Positions 17,724-27,690 are shown, counted from the first letter of the stretch. The stretch is DNA of 64,000 nt from Chloroflexota bacterium (GCA_005882255.1 VBEZ01000165.1:1-64000), one strand, 5' to 3'. The notes: generated from the letters alone by a model not told the origin. Numbers and translations are program-made.

Positions 17724-18737
17724 ATGCCCGCGAAGAAGACAACGGCCAGGAAGACCACCGCCAAGACCACGCGGAAGACCACACGCAAGCGCCGCGGTCC
17801 GGCGGAGCCGCGCGGTCCGGAGCCGACCCAGAGCGCGATCGCGTCCGACGACGCGGAGATCGGCGACCTCGTCGCGCACATTCGTTCGTCGCGCGGCGCG
17901 GTGATCGGCGCATACCGCGACCCCTACGGCGGCACGCCCCTGGTGTTCGCGTCGGTTCCCGTCGGCGCCGTCGAGGCTACGGCGTTCCAGCGCGACCTAT
18001 CGCGCACTCATGCGGAACGGCTCGCGACCGCGATCGGCGACACCGGCGCGTTCCTCGACCCGGTCATCGCGATCCCGTCCAAGGAGGGATTCCTCTCGCC
18101 GAACGGACGTCACCGCATCGCCGCGGCCCGCCAGCTCGGTCAGCGCTCCATCACGGTGCTTGCCACCGCGGACCCTGCGCTCGCGTACCGCATCCTCGCG
18201 CTCAATACGGAAAAGGCGCACAACCTGCGCGATCGGAGCCTCGAGGTGATCCGGATGGCGCGCTCCCTGGCGAAGGAACAGCCGCGCTCGAAGGAGAAAG
18301 AGCACGCGACATCGTTCGAATCGCCGGCATTTCTCACGCTGGGTTGTGCGTACGAGAAGCGCGATCGCTTCTCCGGTTCGTCGTACAACTCGATGCTGCG
18401 CCGGGTCGAGCTGTTCCTCGATCAGACCCTGCCCGCCGCGCTGCGGCAGCGGGAGCAGTGGGCGGTCCGCCTGCTCGACATCGACGACCGCGTGAGCGCG
18501 CACGTGAAGGCGCTGCAGGAGCTGGGGATGAAGAGTCCATACCTCCGGGCGGTCGTGGTCGCCCGTTGCAATCCGGTCCGCTGGATCCCGACGAAGAAGG
18601 GTGCCGGACCGCCGATGTCGGTCGCCGAAGCGCTCACACGCATGACGAAGAACGTGCGCGCTTTCGAGCCGAAGAAGGTGCGACCGCAGGATCTCGCGTT
18701 CGCCGCGACGGTGGGTGGGACGGAAGAGGGCTCCTAG
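17724..18737 (+). CDS. ParB-like nuclease-domain protein with Lys/Thr/Arg-rich N-terminal tail
   Basis: MPAKKTTARKTTAKTTRKTTRKRRG then ATAFQRDLSRTHAERLATAI..FLDPVIAIP..LSPNGRHRIAAARQLG. Confidence 0.75.
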   Translation: MPAKKTTARKTTAKTTRKTTRKRRGPAEPRGPEPTQSAIASDDAEIGDLVAHIRSSRGAVIGAYRDPYGGTPLVFASVPVGAVEATAFQRDLSRTHAERLATAIGDTGAFLDPVIAIPSKEGFLSPNGRHRIAAARQLGQRSITVLATADPALAYRILALNTEKAHNLRDRSLEVIRMARSLAKEQPRSKEKEHATSFESPAFLTLGCAYEKRDRFSGSSYNSMLRRVELFLDQTLPAALRQREQWAVRLLDIDDRVSAHVKALQELGMKSPYLRAVVVARCNPVRWIPTKKGAGPPMSVAEALTRMTKNVRAFEPKKVRPQDLAFAATVGGTEEGS

Positions 18738-18751
18738 CCGCGGGGCAGTGC

Positions 18752-19210
18752 CTAGTTCGCTCGCCCTCCGGATGCGCGGAAGCGCTCCACCGTAGCCAAC
18801 AGGTCGTCGAGGCCGAACGGTTTCGCGAGATAGCCTTCGGCGCCCACCTCGTCGGCCCAGCGCCGTGCGCTCTCGGCCGCCGTCATGACGATGATCGGCA
18901 CGGTGATGCCCTGGCCGCGTAGCGCGCGCGCGACGGCCCACCCGTCCATCACCGGCATGCGCATGTCGAGCAGGATCAGGAGCGGCACCTTCCGCGCGAC
19001 GGCATCGAGCGCTTCCTGACCGCTGGATGCGCTCACGACGTCGTAGCCCTCGCCCGACAGGATCGAGCTCACGGTATCGAGGATGGATGTGTCGTCGTCC
19101 ACCACGAGCACGGTGCCGTGATGACCTTGCCCTCGAGCGACATTGCGCGCTCCGCCGGATGATGGCGGCTGTTCGTCGCGCGGTGGACCTCCAGCCCACA
19201 GATCCCTCAC
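18752..19210 (-). CDS. Response regulator (receiver domain only)
   Basis: TVLVVDDDTSILDTVSSIL..LLILLDMRMPVMDGW..VMTAAES..GAEGYLAKPF. Confidence 0.88.
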   Translation of the reverse strand: MRDLWAGGPPRDEQPPSSGGARNVARGQGHHGTVLVVDDDTSILDTVSSILSGEGYDVVSASSGQEALDAVARKVPLLILLDMRMPVMDGWAVARALRGQGITVPIIVMTAAESARRWADEVGAEGYLAKPFGLDDLLATVERFRASGGRAN

Positions 19211-21097
19211 CTAGTTGAGCCTCCTTCCATCCGCGATCGGCAATGCGACGTGAAATGTCGAACCCTTGCCGACCTCGCTCTCCACCCAGATGCGACCACC
19301 GTGCTCCTCGACGATCCCGCGGCAGATGAACAGGCCGAGACCCATGCCGTGAAAACGCCGGTCGTCGACGTTCGATGCGCGCGAGAAACGCTCGAAGATC
19401 CGCGGGAGATCCGCTGCCGGGATCCCGATGCCGGAGTCCGCGACGGCCACTCGCGCCTCTCCATCCTCCTGCCAGACCCTGATCGTGATCGGCGTCTGTT
19501 CGGGGCTGTACTTCCGCGCATTCTCGACGAGATTCTGTAGCAGCTGCTCGACGCGACGGCGATCGTACACGCCGACCACCGGTGCGCTCGCCTCGACCTG
19601 ACAGAGGCTGAGGTCGCTCGCGTCGTGTGTGCAGACCTCCTGCGCGAGCGTGGCGATGTCCACCGGCTCCCGCTCGCCGACGAGCCGGCCCTGCTCGAGC
19701 CGCGTCGCATCGAGCAGATCCCCGACCAGCCCGGCGAGGCGCTTGCTCTCTCGCACGACGCGTTGGATGCCGGCGATGTCGGCCGGCGCGCTTGGTTCGC
19801 GGGTCGCACGCCGCTCGAGAAACTCGGCCTGGGCGACGACGGTCGTGAGCGGGGTCTTGAGATCGTGCGCGGCGGCTGAGAGGAAGTCCTCCTTGAGACG
19901 CGTGGCCTCTTCGCGCGCCCTGACGCGCGCGGCGTGGTCGATGAGCGCGCGGCTCTCCAGGATGACCGCGGCCTGATCGGCGAGGAGTTTCGCCAGCTCG
20001 ATGTCGCTCCCGGCGAAGATCGGCGGGCGCTCCGCGCTGAACGTCAGGACGCCGAGACGGCGTTCGCCGGCCGTGATCGGCGCCGCGAGAACGGCGCCGA
20101 CATTGCGGGTACGGTAGTCCGCCGCGCCGTCGGGGTTGTCGCGGATCGGATCCGTGCTGAAGATCGCGCGCTGCAGCTCGAATGCGCGTCCCGCGAAGTG
20201 CTTGCCTGGCTCGAGATCGAGGGTCGTCTCGTCCTCATTCCAGAAACGCAGTTTCGAGGTGTCGTCCTGCCACAGGCCGATCCGCGCCGTCGTGCCGGTG
20301 CTGTTCGCGGCGCCACGCTCAAGCTCGCGCACGATGTCGAGCGTCGCGGGCAGTCGGGGGAGGCTCGCGGAGCGCGCGAGGAACGCCCGTAGCTCCGGCT
20401 CCTGCCAGGCCCTCCGAAGGATCGCCGGCGGCGCGAAGCCGAGGTAGTAGGCGACGCCAGAGCCGAGACCGAGCAGCTGCCCGAGGGCCTCCAGCACGGC
20501 GCGATCGTCCGGCCCCGCGAGAGGGGTGAGCCCGGCGATGAGGATGTCGGTGCCGAGCAGGATCGAGCCGAGCGAGATCGCCTCCATGCGGCGCCGCGTG
20601 ACACCGCGCGAGCGACGAGCGGCGCGGATGAATGCGAAGGCGCAGTAGATCGAGACGCCGAAGAAGTACAGGACCACGTACAGGATCACCGGCGTCGGCA
20701 GCGCCGGCGCGGTCGCGTACGTCGCGATGACCCCGGCCGCCAGGCCGAGCTCGGCTCCACGCTTGATGGCGCTGCGCACATGGGTGAAATCGTCGACAAG
20801 CCTCAGCAGGACGTACGGCAGCGCCATGAGCACCGCGATCTCGACCGTCGTCAGCCATGGCGGGGCATTCCCGACGAGCGCCGCGACCCGCGACGCGAGG
20901 ATGATGAAGGCCACCGCTCCGAAGAAGAGCGTCATGTCGCCGTGCGCTCGCGTCGGCTGCCGGACCGCACGCAGGGCCACGCTGATGAAGATGAGAACGT
21001 AGATGAGCTGCGTGACCACGGAGATGAGGTCGAGCGCGTTCAAGTTCGGTGATTCTATGGACCTAGCGAGCCAGTAAGAGACCGAGCGCGGCACCAC
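19211..21097 (-). CDS. Multi-TM sensor histidine kinase with GAF domain
   Basis: Repeated TM segments, GAF-like region, KEDFLSAAAHDLKTPLTTVVAQAEFLERR..NLVENARKYSP..GIGIPAADLPRIFERFSR; start uncertain. Confidence 0.88.
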   Translation of the reverse strand: MVPRSVSYWLARSIESPNLNALDLISVVTQLIYVLIFISVALRAVRQPTRAHGDMTLFFGAVAFIILASRVAALVGNAPPWLTTVEIAVLMALPYVLLRLVDDFTHVRSAIKRGAELGLAAGVIATYATAPALPTPVILYVVLYFFGVSIYCAFAFIRAARRSRGVTRRRMEAISLGSILLGTDILIAGLTPLAGPDDRAVLEALGQLLGLGSGVAYYLGFAPPAILRRAWQEPELRAFLARSASLPRLPATLDIVRELERGAANSTGTTARIGLWQDDTSKLRFWNEDETTLDLEPGKHFAGRAFELQRAIFSTDPIRDNPDGAADYRTRNVGAVLAAPITAGERRLGVLTFSAERPPIFAGSDIELAKLLADQAAVILESRALIDHAARVRAREEATRLKEDFLSAAAHDLKTPLTTVVAQAEFLERRATREPSAPADIAGIQRVVRESKRLAGLVGDLLDATRLEQGRLVGEREPVDIATLAQEVCTHDASDLSLCQVEASAPVVGVYDRRRVEQLLQNLVENARKYSPEQTPITIRVWQEDGEARVAVADSGIGIPAADLPRIFERFSRASNVDDRRFHGMGLGLFICRGIVEEHGGRIWVESEVGKGSTFHVALPIADGRRLN

Positions 21098-21578
21098 CGA
21101 TGACCACGGCGGCGGGATGCAGACGGCCTTGATACGTCAGCCCCGCTGCCGCGATGCCGACGGCGACCTGCCACCATGACGGCGCGTCGCCGGCCGGAAG
21201 AATGAGCGAGGCGCCGGTCGCGCACAGCAGGCCCGCCGTCGCAAGCGCCGCGCCGCGCACCAAGCCGGCGAACGGGACCGAGAGCAGCCAGCGTCGCGCG
21301 ACCGCGGTCGCGGGAAGGATGATCAGAGGTGGGAGGCTCGAGGCGACCAGTGCCAGCGTCGCTCCGAGCGGTCCGGCCAGCTGATAGCCAAGGCTGACGA
21401 TCCAGAGCCCGTTCGGCCCGGTCGAGAGGCGACCGATGGCCAGCGCTTCGACCAGCTGCGTATCGGTCACCACCCCGGTCGCGACGAGATCCTGCCGCAG
21501 GAGTGGCAGCGAACCGAGCCCGCCGAGCGCGAGCGCGGAGTCCTTCAGCAACACGAGAAACAATGAGAGGAGATCCAC
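21063..21578 (-). CDS. Chromate transporter (CHR) half-length subunit
   Basis: LVLLKDSALALGGLGSLPLLRQDLVATGVVTDTQLVEALAIGRLSTGPNGLWIVSLGYQLAG. Confidence 0.83.
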   Translation of the reverse strand: MDLLSLFLVLLKDSALALGGLGSLPLLRQDLVATGVVTDTQLVEALAIGRLSTGPNGLWIVSLGYQLAGPLGATLALVASSLPPLIILPATAVARRWLLSVPFAGLVRGAALATAGLLCATGASLILPAGDAPSWWQVAVGIAAAGLTYQGRLHPAAVVIGGAALGLLLAR

Positions 21579-21581
21579 GCG

Positions 21582-22145
21582 CTACTCGCTCGCGCCTTCG
21601 CGTGACGTCGGCCGCTCGCGACCGAGGAACAACGCGCCGAGGGTCGCCGCGCCGACGATCACGGCGACGCTCGAGATGTTCGTGAGCAGCAGGACGGCGA
21701 ACGCGACGATCACGAGCCCGATGTCGACGATCGCGCGCACCCCGTGCCGGCGAGCGCCGCGCACGAGAACGATCGCGAGACCCAGCGTCATCCCGCCTGT
21801 CGCCGGCGCCATGCCGGCGAGCGCGGCGTGGGCGAGCGGCTGATCCGCGATGACGCCGTAGGCGGCGGTCATCGCGGCGGTGATGATCGCGGCCGGGACC
21901 ATCATCCCCGAGACCGCGACGAGGACGCCCCGCCAGCCCGCGATGCGCTGGCCGAGCAGGCCCGCGAGCGCGACGAGATGGATACCGGGGCTCAGCTGGC
22001 AGAGCGCCCACGCTTCAGTGAACTCGCGTTCGCTGAGGCGAGCTTCGCGCTCGACGAGGAAACGACGAAGAAGGAACAGCGTGCTGGTGCCTCCACCCAC
22101 CGACTGCGTGCCGACCGCGATGAAGATCTTCGCGAGCTCACGCAT
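21582..22145 (-). CDS. Chromate transporter (CHR) half-length subunit
   Basis: AVGTQSVGGGTSTLFLLRRFLVEREARLSEREFTEAWALCQLSPGIHLVALAGLLG. Confidence 0.84.
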   Translation of the reverse strand: MRELAKIFIAVGTQSVGGGTSTLFLLRRFLVEREARLSEREFTEAWALCQLSPGIHLVALAGLLGQRIAGWRGVLVAVSGMMVPAAIITAAMTAAYGVIADQPLAHAALAGMAPATGGMTLGLAIVLVRGARRHGVRAIVDIGLVIVAFAVLLLTNISSVAVIVGAATLGALFLGRERPTSREGASE

Positions 22146-22164
22146 CGCGACCTAGGCTACGTAA

Positions 22165-22893
22165 GTGGCCGGCGAGGTGCGCATCGGTACGTCCGGCTGG
22201 GTCTATCCGCACTGGCGCGAGACCTTCTATCCGAAGGGACTGCCGCAATCACGCTGGCTCGAGCACTACGCCGAGCGATTCAACACCGTCGAACTCAACA
22301 ATCCCTTCTACCGGCAACCGGAGCGAGCGACGTTCGAACGCTGGCGACGAGCCGTACCCGACGACTTCGTCTACGCCGTGAAGCTCAATCGTTTTCTCAC
22401 GCATCTGAAGCGACTCAACGTGGACCGGGCGATGGTGGCGCGGTCGTACGACACGATGGCCGGGCTCGGACCGAAGGCCGCGGTCGTGCTGGTGCAGCTG
22501 CCGGCGCGGTTTCGCTTCGACGCGGACCGCGTTGCGCGGTTCTTCGCCGCCGTGGCGCCCCGTCGAAGGCGCCACGCGCTCGAGCCGCGCGACGCGAGTT
22601 GGCTCACGGACGAGGCGATCGCCGTTCTGCGCGAACGAAGCGTTGCCCTATGCATCATCGACACGCCGAAGTGGCCGACGCGCGGGTCGGTGACGGCCGA
22701 CTTCGTTTACCTGCGCTTCCATGGACAGACTCGGCTGTATGGCTCGAGCTACGACGACCACGCCCTGCGCGCCTGGGCTGAACGGATCCGTCTCTGGCGC
22801 GCCGCTGGCCTCGATGTCTACGCGTACTTCAACAATGACGAACGCGCATATGCGCCGCGCGACGCACTGCGACTGCGCGAGCTCGTCGGGTGA
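22165..22893 (+). CDS. DUF72 (YecE-like) domain protein
   Basis: VRIGTSGWVYPHWRETFYPKGLPQSRWLEHYAERFNTVELNNPFYRQPE. Confidence 0.93.
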   Translation: MAGEVRIGTSGWVYPHWRETFYPKGLPQSRWLEHYAERFNTVELNNPFYRQPERATFERWRRAVPDDFVYAVKLNRFLTHLKRLNVDRAMVARSYDTMAGLGPKAAVVLVQLPARFRFDADRVARFFAAVAPRRRRHALEPRDASWLTDEAIAVLRERSVALCIIDTPKWPTRGSVTADFVYLRFHGQTRLYGSSYDDHALRAWAERIRLWRAAGLDVYAYFNNDERAYAPRDALRLRELVG

Positions 22894-22926
22894 GCAGGCT
22901 GGCACGCCGCCTGCTTCGCTTATGGC

Positions 22927-23202
22927 ATGGACTGGTCGCTCGTCGATGTCGATCGCCTCGCCAGGCTGGCGTGTCCAAGCTGTCAGCGCGGCCTGGCCGG
23001 CGGTCTGATGCGTCAGGTCGAATGGACCACGCGCCGCTGCATCGTCGTGGTGGCCTGCCCGAACTGCAACGCCGAGTCGATGGTCGTCCTCGAAACGAGC
23101 GGCACGAGGCGAACTGCGCCGCCGATCGACGTCGACGACGTTCGCCGCGCACACGAAGCTCTCGCGCGCGCGGGCCGCATGAGCGACCTCTTCCCCGCGT
23201 AG
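22927..23202 (+). CDS. Small zinc-ribbon-like hypothetical protein
   Basis: Two CxxC motifs (CPSC, CPNC) spaced as in a zinc ribbon; 91 aa. Confidence 0.5.
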   Translation: MDWSLVDVDRLARLACPSCQRGLAGGLMRQVEWTTRRCIVVVACPNCNAESMVVLETSGTRRTAPPIDVDDVRRAHEALARAGRMSDLFPA

Positions 23203-23216
23203 CGACTGCGCTTCGG

Positions 23217-24101
23217 TCAGATCGTGAGGCGCAGCTGCGACGGCGTCGAAGGCTCGGGCTTTCGGAACGGCCGCTCGTGGAAGCGGTAACGGGAGCGCAC
23301 ACGGCGAGCGCGTTCCTCGAGCATGTCGGTGTAGCCCCGCTCCGGATTGATGCGCTCAGCAAAACGCGCCTCGGTCGCCGGCAGCAGGGCGGGGAAGTGC
23401 TCGGAGAGGAACGCGAGGTAGTGAGGTTTTACGCTCGGATCCAGCTTGAGCGGCCGCGTCGAGAAGAAGGTCGCGCCGTTCATCGCCGCGGCGGCAGCGA
23501 CGGCATCGAGCGACTCCTCACTGTCGCTGAGCCCTGGGAGGATCGGCGCGGCGAGCACGCCCGCGTCGATGCCTGCCGCTGCCAGGCGCCGGACCGCTTC
23601 GAGGCGAGCCTTCGGTGGCGAGGCGTGCGGCTCGGAGGTGCGCGCGAGCTCCGTCGAGACCGTGCCGATGCTCATGCAGACCTTCACGTCGAGGCGAGCG
23701 AGAAGATCGATGTCTCGGACCACCATCGAGCCCTTCGTGATCACGACGAGCGGCAGCGGTGAGGCGACGAGCGCCTCCAGCGTTCGTCGCGTGATGCGGT
23801 AGCGACCTTCGCACTGCTGGTACGGATCGGTGGCGGTGCCGAGGGCGACCGTTTCCCGTTTCCTGAGCCGACGGAGCTCAAGCGCGAGCAGGTCCGGGAA
23901 GTTGACCTTCACGTCGATCTCGCGATCGAAGCCGGCGCCGGTGTCGCGTCCCCGGCGCGCGTGGTAGTCACGGGCGTAGCAATAGACGCAGGCGCGCTCG
24001 CAACCGGAATAGGGATTGAGGCTCCAGGCGAAGGGCATGCCCTGAACGCGCGTGAGCGCGCTCTTCACCGTGATCTCGCGATAGCTGACGCCGCTCCCCA
24101 T
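23217..24101 (-). CDS. Rv2578c-family / SplB-like radical SAM protein
   Basis: MGSGVSYREITVKSALTRVQGMPFAWSLNPYSGCERACVYCYARDYHARRGRDTG. Confidence 0.9.
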   Translation of the reverse strand: MGSGVSYREITVKSALTRVQGMPFAWSLNPYSGCERACVYCYARDYHARRGRDTGAGFDREIDVKVNFPDLLALELRRLRKRETVALGTATDPYQQCEGRYRITRRTLEALVASPLPLVVITKGSMVVRDIDLLARLDVKVCMSIGTVSTELARTSEPHASPPKARLEAVRRLAAAGIDAGVLAAPILPGLSDSEESLDAVAAAAAMNGATFFSTRPLKLDPSVKPHYLAFLSEHFPALLPATEARFAERINPERGYTDMLEERARRVRSRYRFHERPFRKPEPSTPSQLRLTI

Positions 24102-24114
24102 GTTCGACATTGTA

Positions 24115-24126
24115 GAACATGCGTTC
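24115..24126. promoter_or_regulatory. LexA-like palindrome GAAC-ATGC-GTTC
   Basis: Perfect GAACN4GTTC abutting TACAAT (minus strand, 24114-24109) upstream of the radical SAM gene. Confidence 0.4.
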
Positions 24127-24151
24127 TATCCTAGGGAGTTAGGCTCGGGAG

Positions 24152-24442
24152 CTAGCCTCCGATCCTCGAAGCGATGACGAGCAGGGTCCCGATGCCTGCG
24201 GTCACGCCCGCGGGAACGACTTCGTCCGTCGTGGCGCCGAATACCCTGCTGACTCCGAGGACCGACTTCACAGCGCCGAACACGGTCATCGCGAAGCCGA
24301 GCACCGTGCTCGCAAGCTTGATCGCCTTGTCGAGTTGTTCCGCAGATGCGGGCGGCAGCTGCTCCATTTGCCAAACGAGGAACACGCCAACGGCCGCCGC
24401 GATGAAGAAGACCGCCACGCTCCCTTTCGTCATTTGCTTCAC
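24152..24442 (-). CDS. Small hypothetical membrane protein
   Basis: 96 aa with two hydrophobic segments (GSVAVFFIAAAVGVFLVW; VTAGIGTLLVIAS). Confidence 0.5.
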   Translation of the reverse strand: MKQMTKGSVAVFFIAAAVGVFLVWQMEQLPPASAEQLDKAIKLASTVLGFAMTVFGAVKSVLGVSRVFGATTDEVVPAGVTAGIGTLLVIASRIGG

Positions 24443-24520
24443 CTCTCCACGGTTACGTGCGGGCCATCGCGAGTCTAGAGACGGCTGGGGACATCATCGG
24501 CGAACGTCCGAGCATTTCGC

Positions 24521-25186
24521 GTGCAAGGATGGAGATTCGTGGTGGCCAAGAAACCAGCAGCGCGTCGCGGCCTCTCCGAGTACAAGCGCAAACGCGACTT
24601 TGCGCGCACCCCCGAGCCGGCGCCGCGACCCGCGCGGTCCGCGACGCGACGCAGCTTCGTCGTTCAGAAGCATCGCGCGACCGCACTGCACTACGACTTC
24701 CGGCTCGAGATCGGCGACGCGATGCCGTCGTGGGCCGTGCCGAAAGGTCCGTCCCTCGATCCGAGCCAGAAACGCCTTGCGATGCAGGTCGAGGATCACC
24801 CGCTCGAATACGCGGGCTTCGAGGGTGTGATCCCCGAAGGCGAGTACGGCGGCGGGACGGTGATGATCTGGGACGAGGGCACCTACGAGATGCTCGACGA
24901 CGTCGATCCCGCCGTCGCGCTGAGGAAAGGCGAGATCCGCTTCACGCTCGACGGCCACAAGCTCAAAGGGCGATGGACCCTGGTGCGCACCGGACCGCGG
25001 AGGTGGCTGCTCATCAAAGGACGAGACACGTACGCGCGGACGACTGACATCACGGTCTCGCGCCCGCGGTCGGTGCGCACGAAGCGGCTCCTTGCGGAGA
25101 TCGCTCGCGATGAAGGAGGCAACGTCGAAAAGGCCGCGACCGGCGATCCCGCCCCGCGCAGAGTCGTCGCGTCCGCCAAGCCGTGA
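24521..25186 (+). CDS. LigD-type 3'-phosphoesterase (stand-alone PE domain)
   Basis: RRSFVVQKHRATALHYDFRLEIGDAMPSWAVPKGPSLDPSQKRLAMQVEDHPLEYAGFEGVIPEGEYGGGTVMIWDEGTYE. Confidence 0.9.
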   Translation: MQGWRFVVAKKPAARRGLSEYKRKRDFARTPEPAPRPARSATRRSFVVQKHRATALHYDFRLEIGDAMPSWAVPKGPSLDPSQKRLAMQVEDHPLEYAGFEGVIPEGEYGGGTVMIWDEGTYEMLDDVDPAVALRKGEIRFTLDGHKLKGRWTLVRTGPRRWLLIKGRDTYARTTDITVSRPRSVRTKRLLAEIARDEGGNVEKAATGDPAPRRVVASAKP

Positions 25187-26109
25187 GGGCGGCGATCCCG
25201 CCGATGCTCGCCTCGCTCTCGAAGGACCTGGTCACGGGTGCCGAGTGGGTCTATGAGGAGAAGTACGACGGCATCCGCGCGGTCGCGTATCGCGATGGCG
25301 ATCGTGTGCGTCTTCTGTCTCGCACCGGTCAGGACCTGACGGCCGGTTTTTCCGCGATCGCTGATGCCATTCGCAACCTGCCCGATCCCGACCTCGTGCT
25401 CGACGGCGAGCTCGTCGTCTTCGATAAGAGCGGCGTCTCGCGCTTCCAGCTCCTCCAGCGTCGTGGCATCGATCGCGGCACGCGCACGCTTTACGTGGTG
25501 TTCGACTGCCTCCGTTCGCAAGGACGCGACCTACTCCACCGGCCGCTCGAAGAGCGACGCGGACGACTCCTCGAGCTCATCCCGAAACGCGCGGGTCCGC
25601 TCATGCCGTCGCGGCGGCTCCCGCGCGACGGCGAGCGCGCCCTCGCGACCGCACGCGAGAAAAGCTGGGAGGGCGTGATCGCGAAGATCGCGACGTCAGC
25701 GTACGAGCCGGGCGCGCGATCCCGCGCGTGGCTCAAGCTCAAAGTGCGCGGAGAATCGGAATTCGTGATCGGGGGATATACGCCGCCACAGGGTTCGCGC
25801 ACGGAGCTGGGCGCGCTGCTCGTGGGCCTGTATGACGCCGGCAAGCTGCGCTACACCGGGAAGGTCGGGACCGGGTACACGCAGGAGACACTGCGCGACC
25901 TCGGGACGAAGCTCGACGATCTGCGGACAGAGACGCCACCGTTCGATCCGGCGCCGCGCGTCTCGGGTGCGATATGGGTGAAGCCGCGACTCGTCGCGCA
26001 GCTCGTGTACGCGGAGTGGACGGCCGATGGAAAGCTGCGCCAGCCAGCTTTCCTGGGGCTTCGCACCGACAAGAAACCAGAGGAGTGCACGTGGGCACGA
26101 CGCGAGTGA
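25183..26109 (+). CDS. ATP-dependent DNA ligase (LigD ligase domain)
   Basis: WVYEEKYDGIRAVAYRDGDRVRLLSRTGQDLT..LDGELVVFD..WEGVIAKIATSAYEPGARSRAWLKLK. Confidence 0.92.
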   Translation: MRAAIPPMLASLSKDLVTGAEWVYEEKYDGIRAVAYRDGDRVRLLSRTGQDLTAGFSAIADAIRNLPDPDLVLDGELVVFDKSGVSRFQLLQRRGIDRGTRTLYVVFDCLRSQGRDLLHRPLEERRGRLLELIPKRAGPLMPSRRLPRDGERALATAREKSWEGVIAKIATSAYEPGARSRAWLKLKVRGESEFVIGGYTPPQGSRTELGALLVGLYDAGKLRYTGKVGTGYTQETLRDLGTKLDDLRTETPPFDPAPRVSGAIWVKPRLVAQLVYAEWTADGKLRQPAFLGLRTDKKPEECTWARRE

Positions 26110-26981
26110 CGGACGGCGCCGAGATCGGCGGTGTCACGATCTCGAACGTCAACAAGGTGTGGTGGCCCGATGACGGCATCACCAAGGGCGACATCGCGCG
26201 TTTCTACCACGCGATCTCGCCATTGCTGCTTCCATGGATGCGCGATCGTCCGCTCACGGCTGAGCGCTGCCCCGACGGGATGCTCGGCGGGTGCTTCTAC
26301 CGGAAGAACTTCCCGGAAGGCAACATCCCCGTCGGTGCACCGCGGCTCCGGTTGCGTGCCGAGAGCACGGGCAAGGACGTGAACTACGTCGTTGGCGGCA
26401 ACCTCGAGGCACTTCTCGGACTCGTCAGGGTGGGGTGCATAGCGATGCACATCATGAACTCGCGCGTCGGCTCGATGCGTGAGGCGGATTGGCTCGCGTT
26501 CGACCTCGACCCGAGCAGTGGAGAGTTCGCCGACACCATCCGCGCGGGCCGCGCGTTGAAGACGATCCTCGATGAGCATGGGCTCGTCTCGTTCCCGAAG
26601 ACCTCGGGCAGCCGGGGGCTGCACGTTTTCGTGCCGCTGCGCGCAGGCCACTCGCAGGAGGACGTGACGGCTTTCGCGGTTCGCGTCGGGGAAGAGCTCG
26701 CGCGACGAGAGCCCGAGCTGGTGACGATGGAGTTCAGCAAGAAGGCGCGCGGCTCGCGCGTCTACGCCGATCCCTTCCGCAACGCCTACCTGCAGACGAT
26801 CGTCGCGCCGTATTCGGTGCGCCGCCGTCCAGGCGCCACGATCTCGACGCCGCTCGCATGGGACGAGGTCACCGCGCGACTCGACCCGCGCCGCTTCACC
26901 ATCCGGACCATCGAGAAACGGATGACCGCGGGCGATCCGTGGGCTGATTTCAAGAAGCGAGGACAGCGGCTGCCCGGCTAG
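26091..26981 (+). CDS. LigD primase/polymerase domain protein
   Basis: [70 protein letters not shown]. Confidence 0.9.
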   Translation: MGTTRVTDGAEIGGVTISNVNKVWWPDDGITKGDIARFYHAISPLLLPWMRDRPLTAERCPDGMLGGCFYRKNFPEGNIPVGAPRLRLRAESTGKDVNYVVGGNLEALLGLVRVGCIAMHIMNSRVGSMREADWLAFDLDPSSGEFADTIRAGRALKTILDEHGLVSFPKTSGSRGLHVFVPLRAGHSQEDVTAFAVRVGEELARREPELVTMEFSKKARGSRVYADPFRNAYLQTIVAPYSVRRRPGATISTPLAWDEVTARLDPRRFTIRTIEKRMTAGDPWADFKKRGQRLPG

Positions 26982-27016
26982 CGACCGCTGGCACGCCGTA
27001 TGCCCCGCACCAGCGT

Positions 27017-27514
27017 GTGACCAGCGCGGAGCGCAAGACGCATCTAGTTGCCGCGCAACAGAAGCTGCCCCAGCGTGGTCTGAGCCATTCGTTCTCGCGC
27101 GCCGCTTCGCGGATCGCCGATTTCACCGGTCGTCCGTGGGCGTTCCTGGCCGCGATCCTCGTGATCTTGGTGTGGGCCGTCACCGGCCCGATCTTCGGCT
27201 TCTCCGACACCTGGCAGTTGCTAATCAACACGGGGACGACCGTCGCCACGTTCCTCATGGTCTTCCTCATCCAGAACACGCAGAACCGCGATGCGCGCGC
27301 GATCCACCTCAAGCTAGATGAGCTCCTCCGCGCGACACCGCACGCACGCCGCGAATTCATGGAGGCCGAGGAAGAGGACCTCGACGAGATCGAGCGCGAG
27401 AAGGAGATCGTCGACCGGGATGATCCGGCGCCGCCGGAGGAGCGCGCCCACGGTCACACCGTCGACACCCGCCACCCGGGCAACGGCAAGAAGCAAGGAG
27501 GCGTCCGTGGCTGA
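27017..27514 (+). CDS. Low-affinity iron permease family protein
   Basis: [79 protein letters not shown]. Confidence 0.88.
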   Translation: MTSAERKTHLVAAQQKLPQRGLSHSFSRAASRIADFTGRPWAFLAAILVILVWAVTGPIFGFSDTWQLLINTGTTVATFLMVFLIQNTQNRDARAIHLKLDELLRATPHARREFMEAEEEDLDEIEREKEIVDRDDPAPPEERAHGHTVDTRHPGNGKKQGGVRG

Positions 27515-27647
27515 GCAGACGAGCGGCGATGCGGGAGCCGAGCGAGTGGCGGAGACGGTGCGACGCGCGCTGTCGCTCGTCGGGCCTGCCGAACATGGCA
27601 TCGAGCGGCTTGCCGAGGAACCACCGGTGGACGACTCAGCGGTCTAG
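27507..27647 (+). CDS. Small hypothetical ORF (46 aa)
   Basis: GTG with AAGGAGG upstream; [46 protein letters not shown]. Confidence 0.35.
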   Translation: MAEQTSGDAGAERVAETVRRALSLVGPAEHGIERLAEEPPVDDSAV

Positions 27648-27690
27648 CCGATCGCGTCCTTGGCCGTGGCGAGTCGTTGCTGCCCGCGAT

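Noticed and set aside
17621-18922. 433-aa + ORF overlapping the RIO kinase end, ParB-like gene and a response regulator
   Set aside because: Low-complexity Arg-rich frame-shifted reading of real genes.
21063-22145. Split ChrA as a broken gene
   Set aside because: Paired half-length CHR-domain proteins are a known natural architecture; both halves start and end cleanly.
24521-26981. Split LigD as frameshift damage
   Set aside because: Each ORF has its own start and complete domain; multi-gene LigD is documented in other bacteria.
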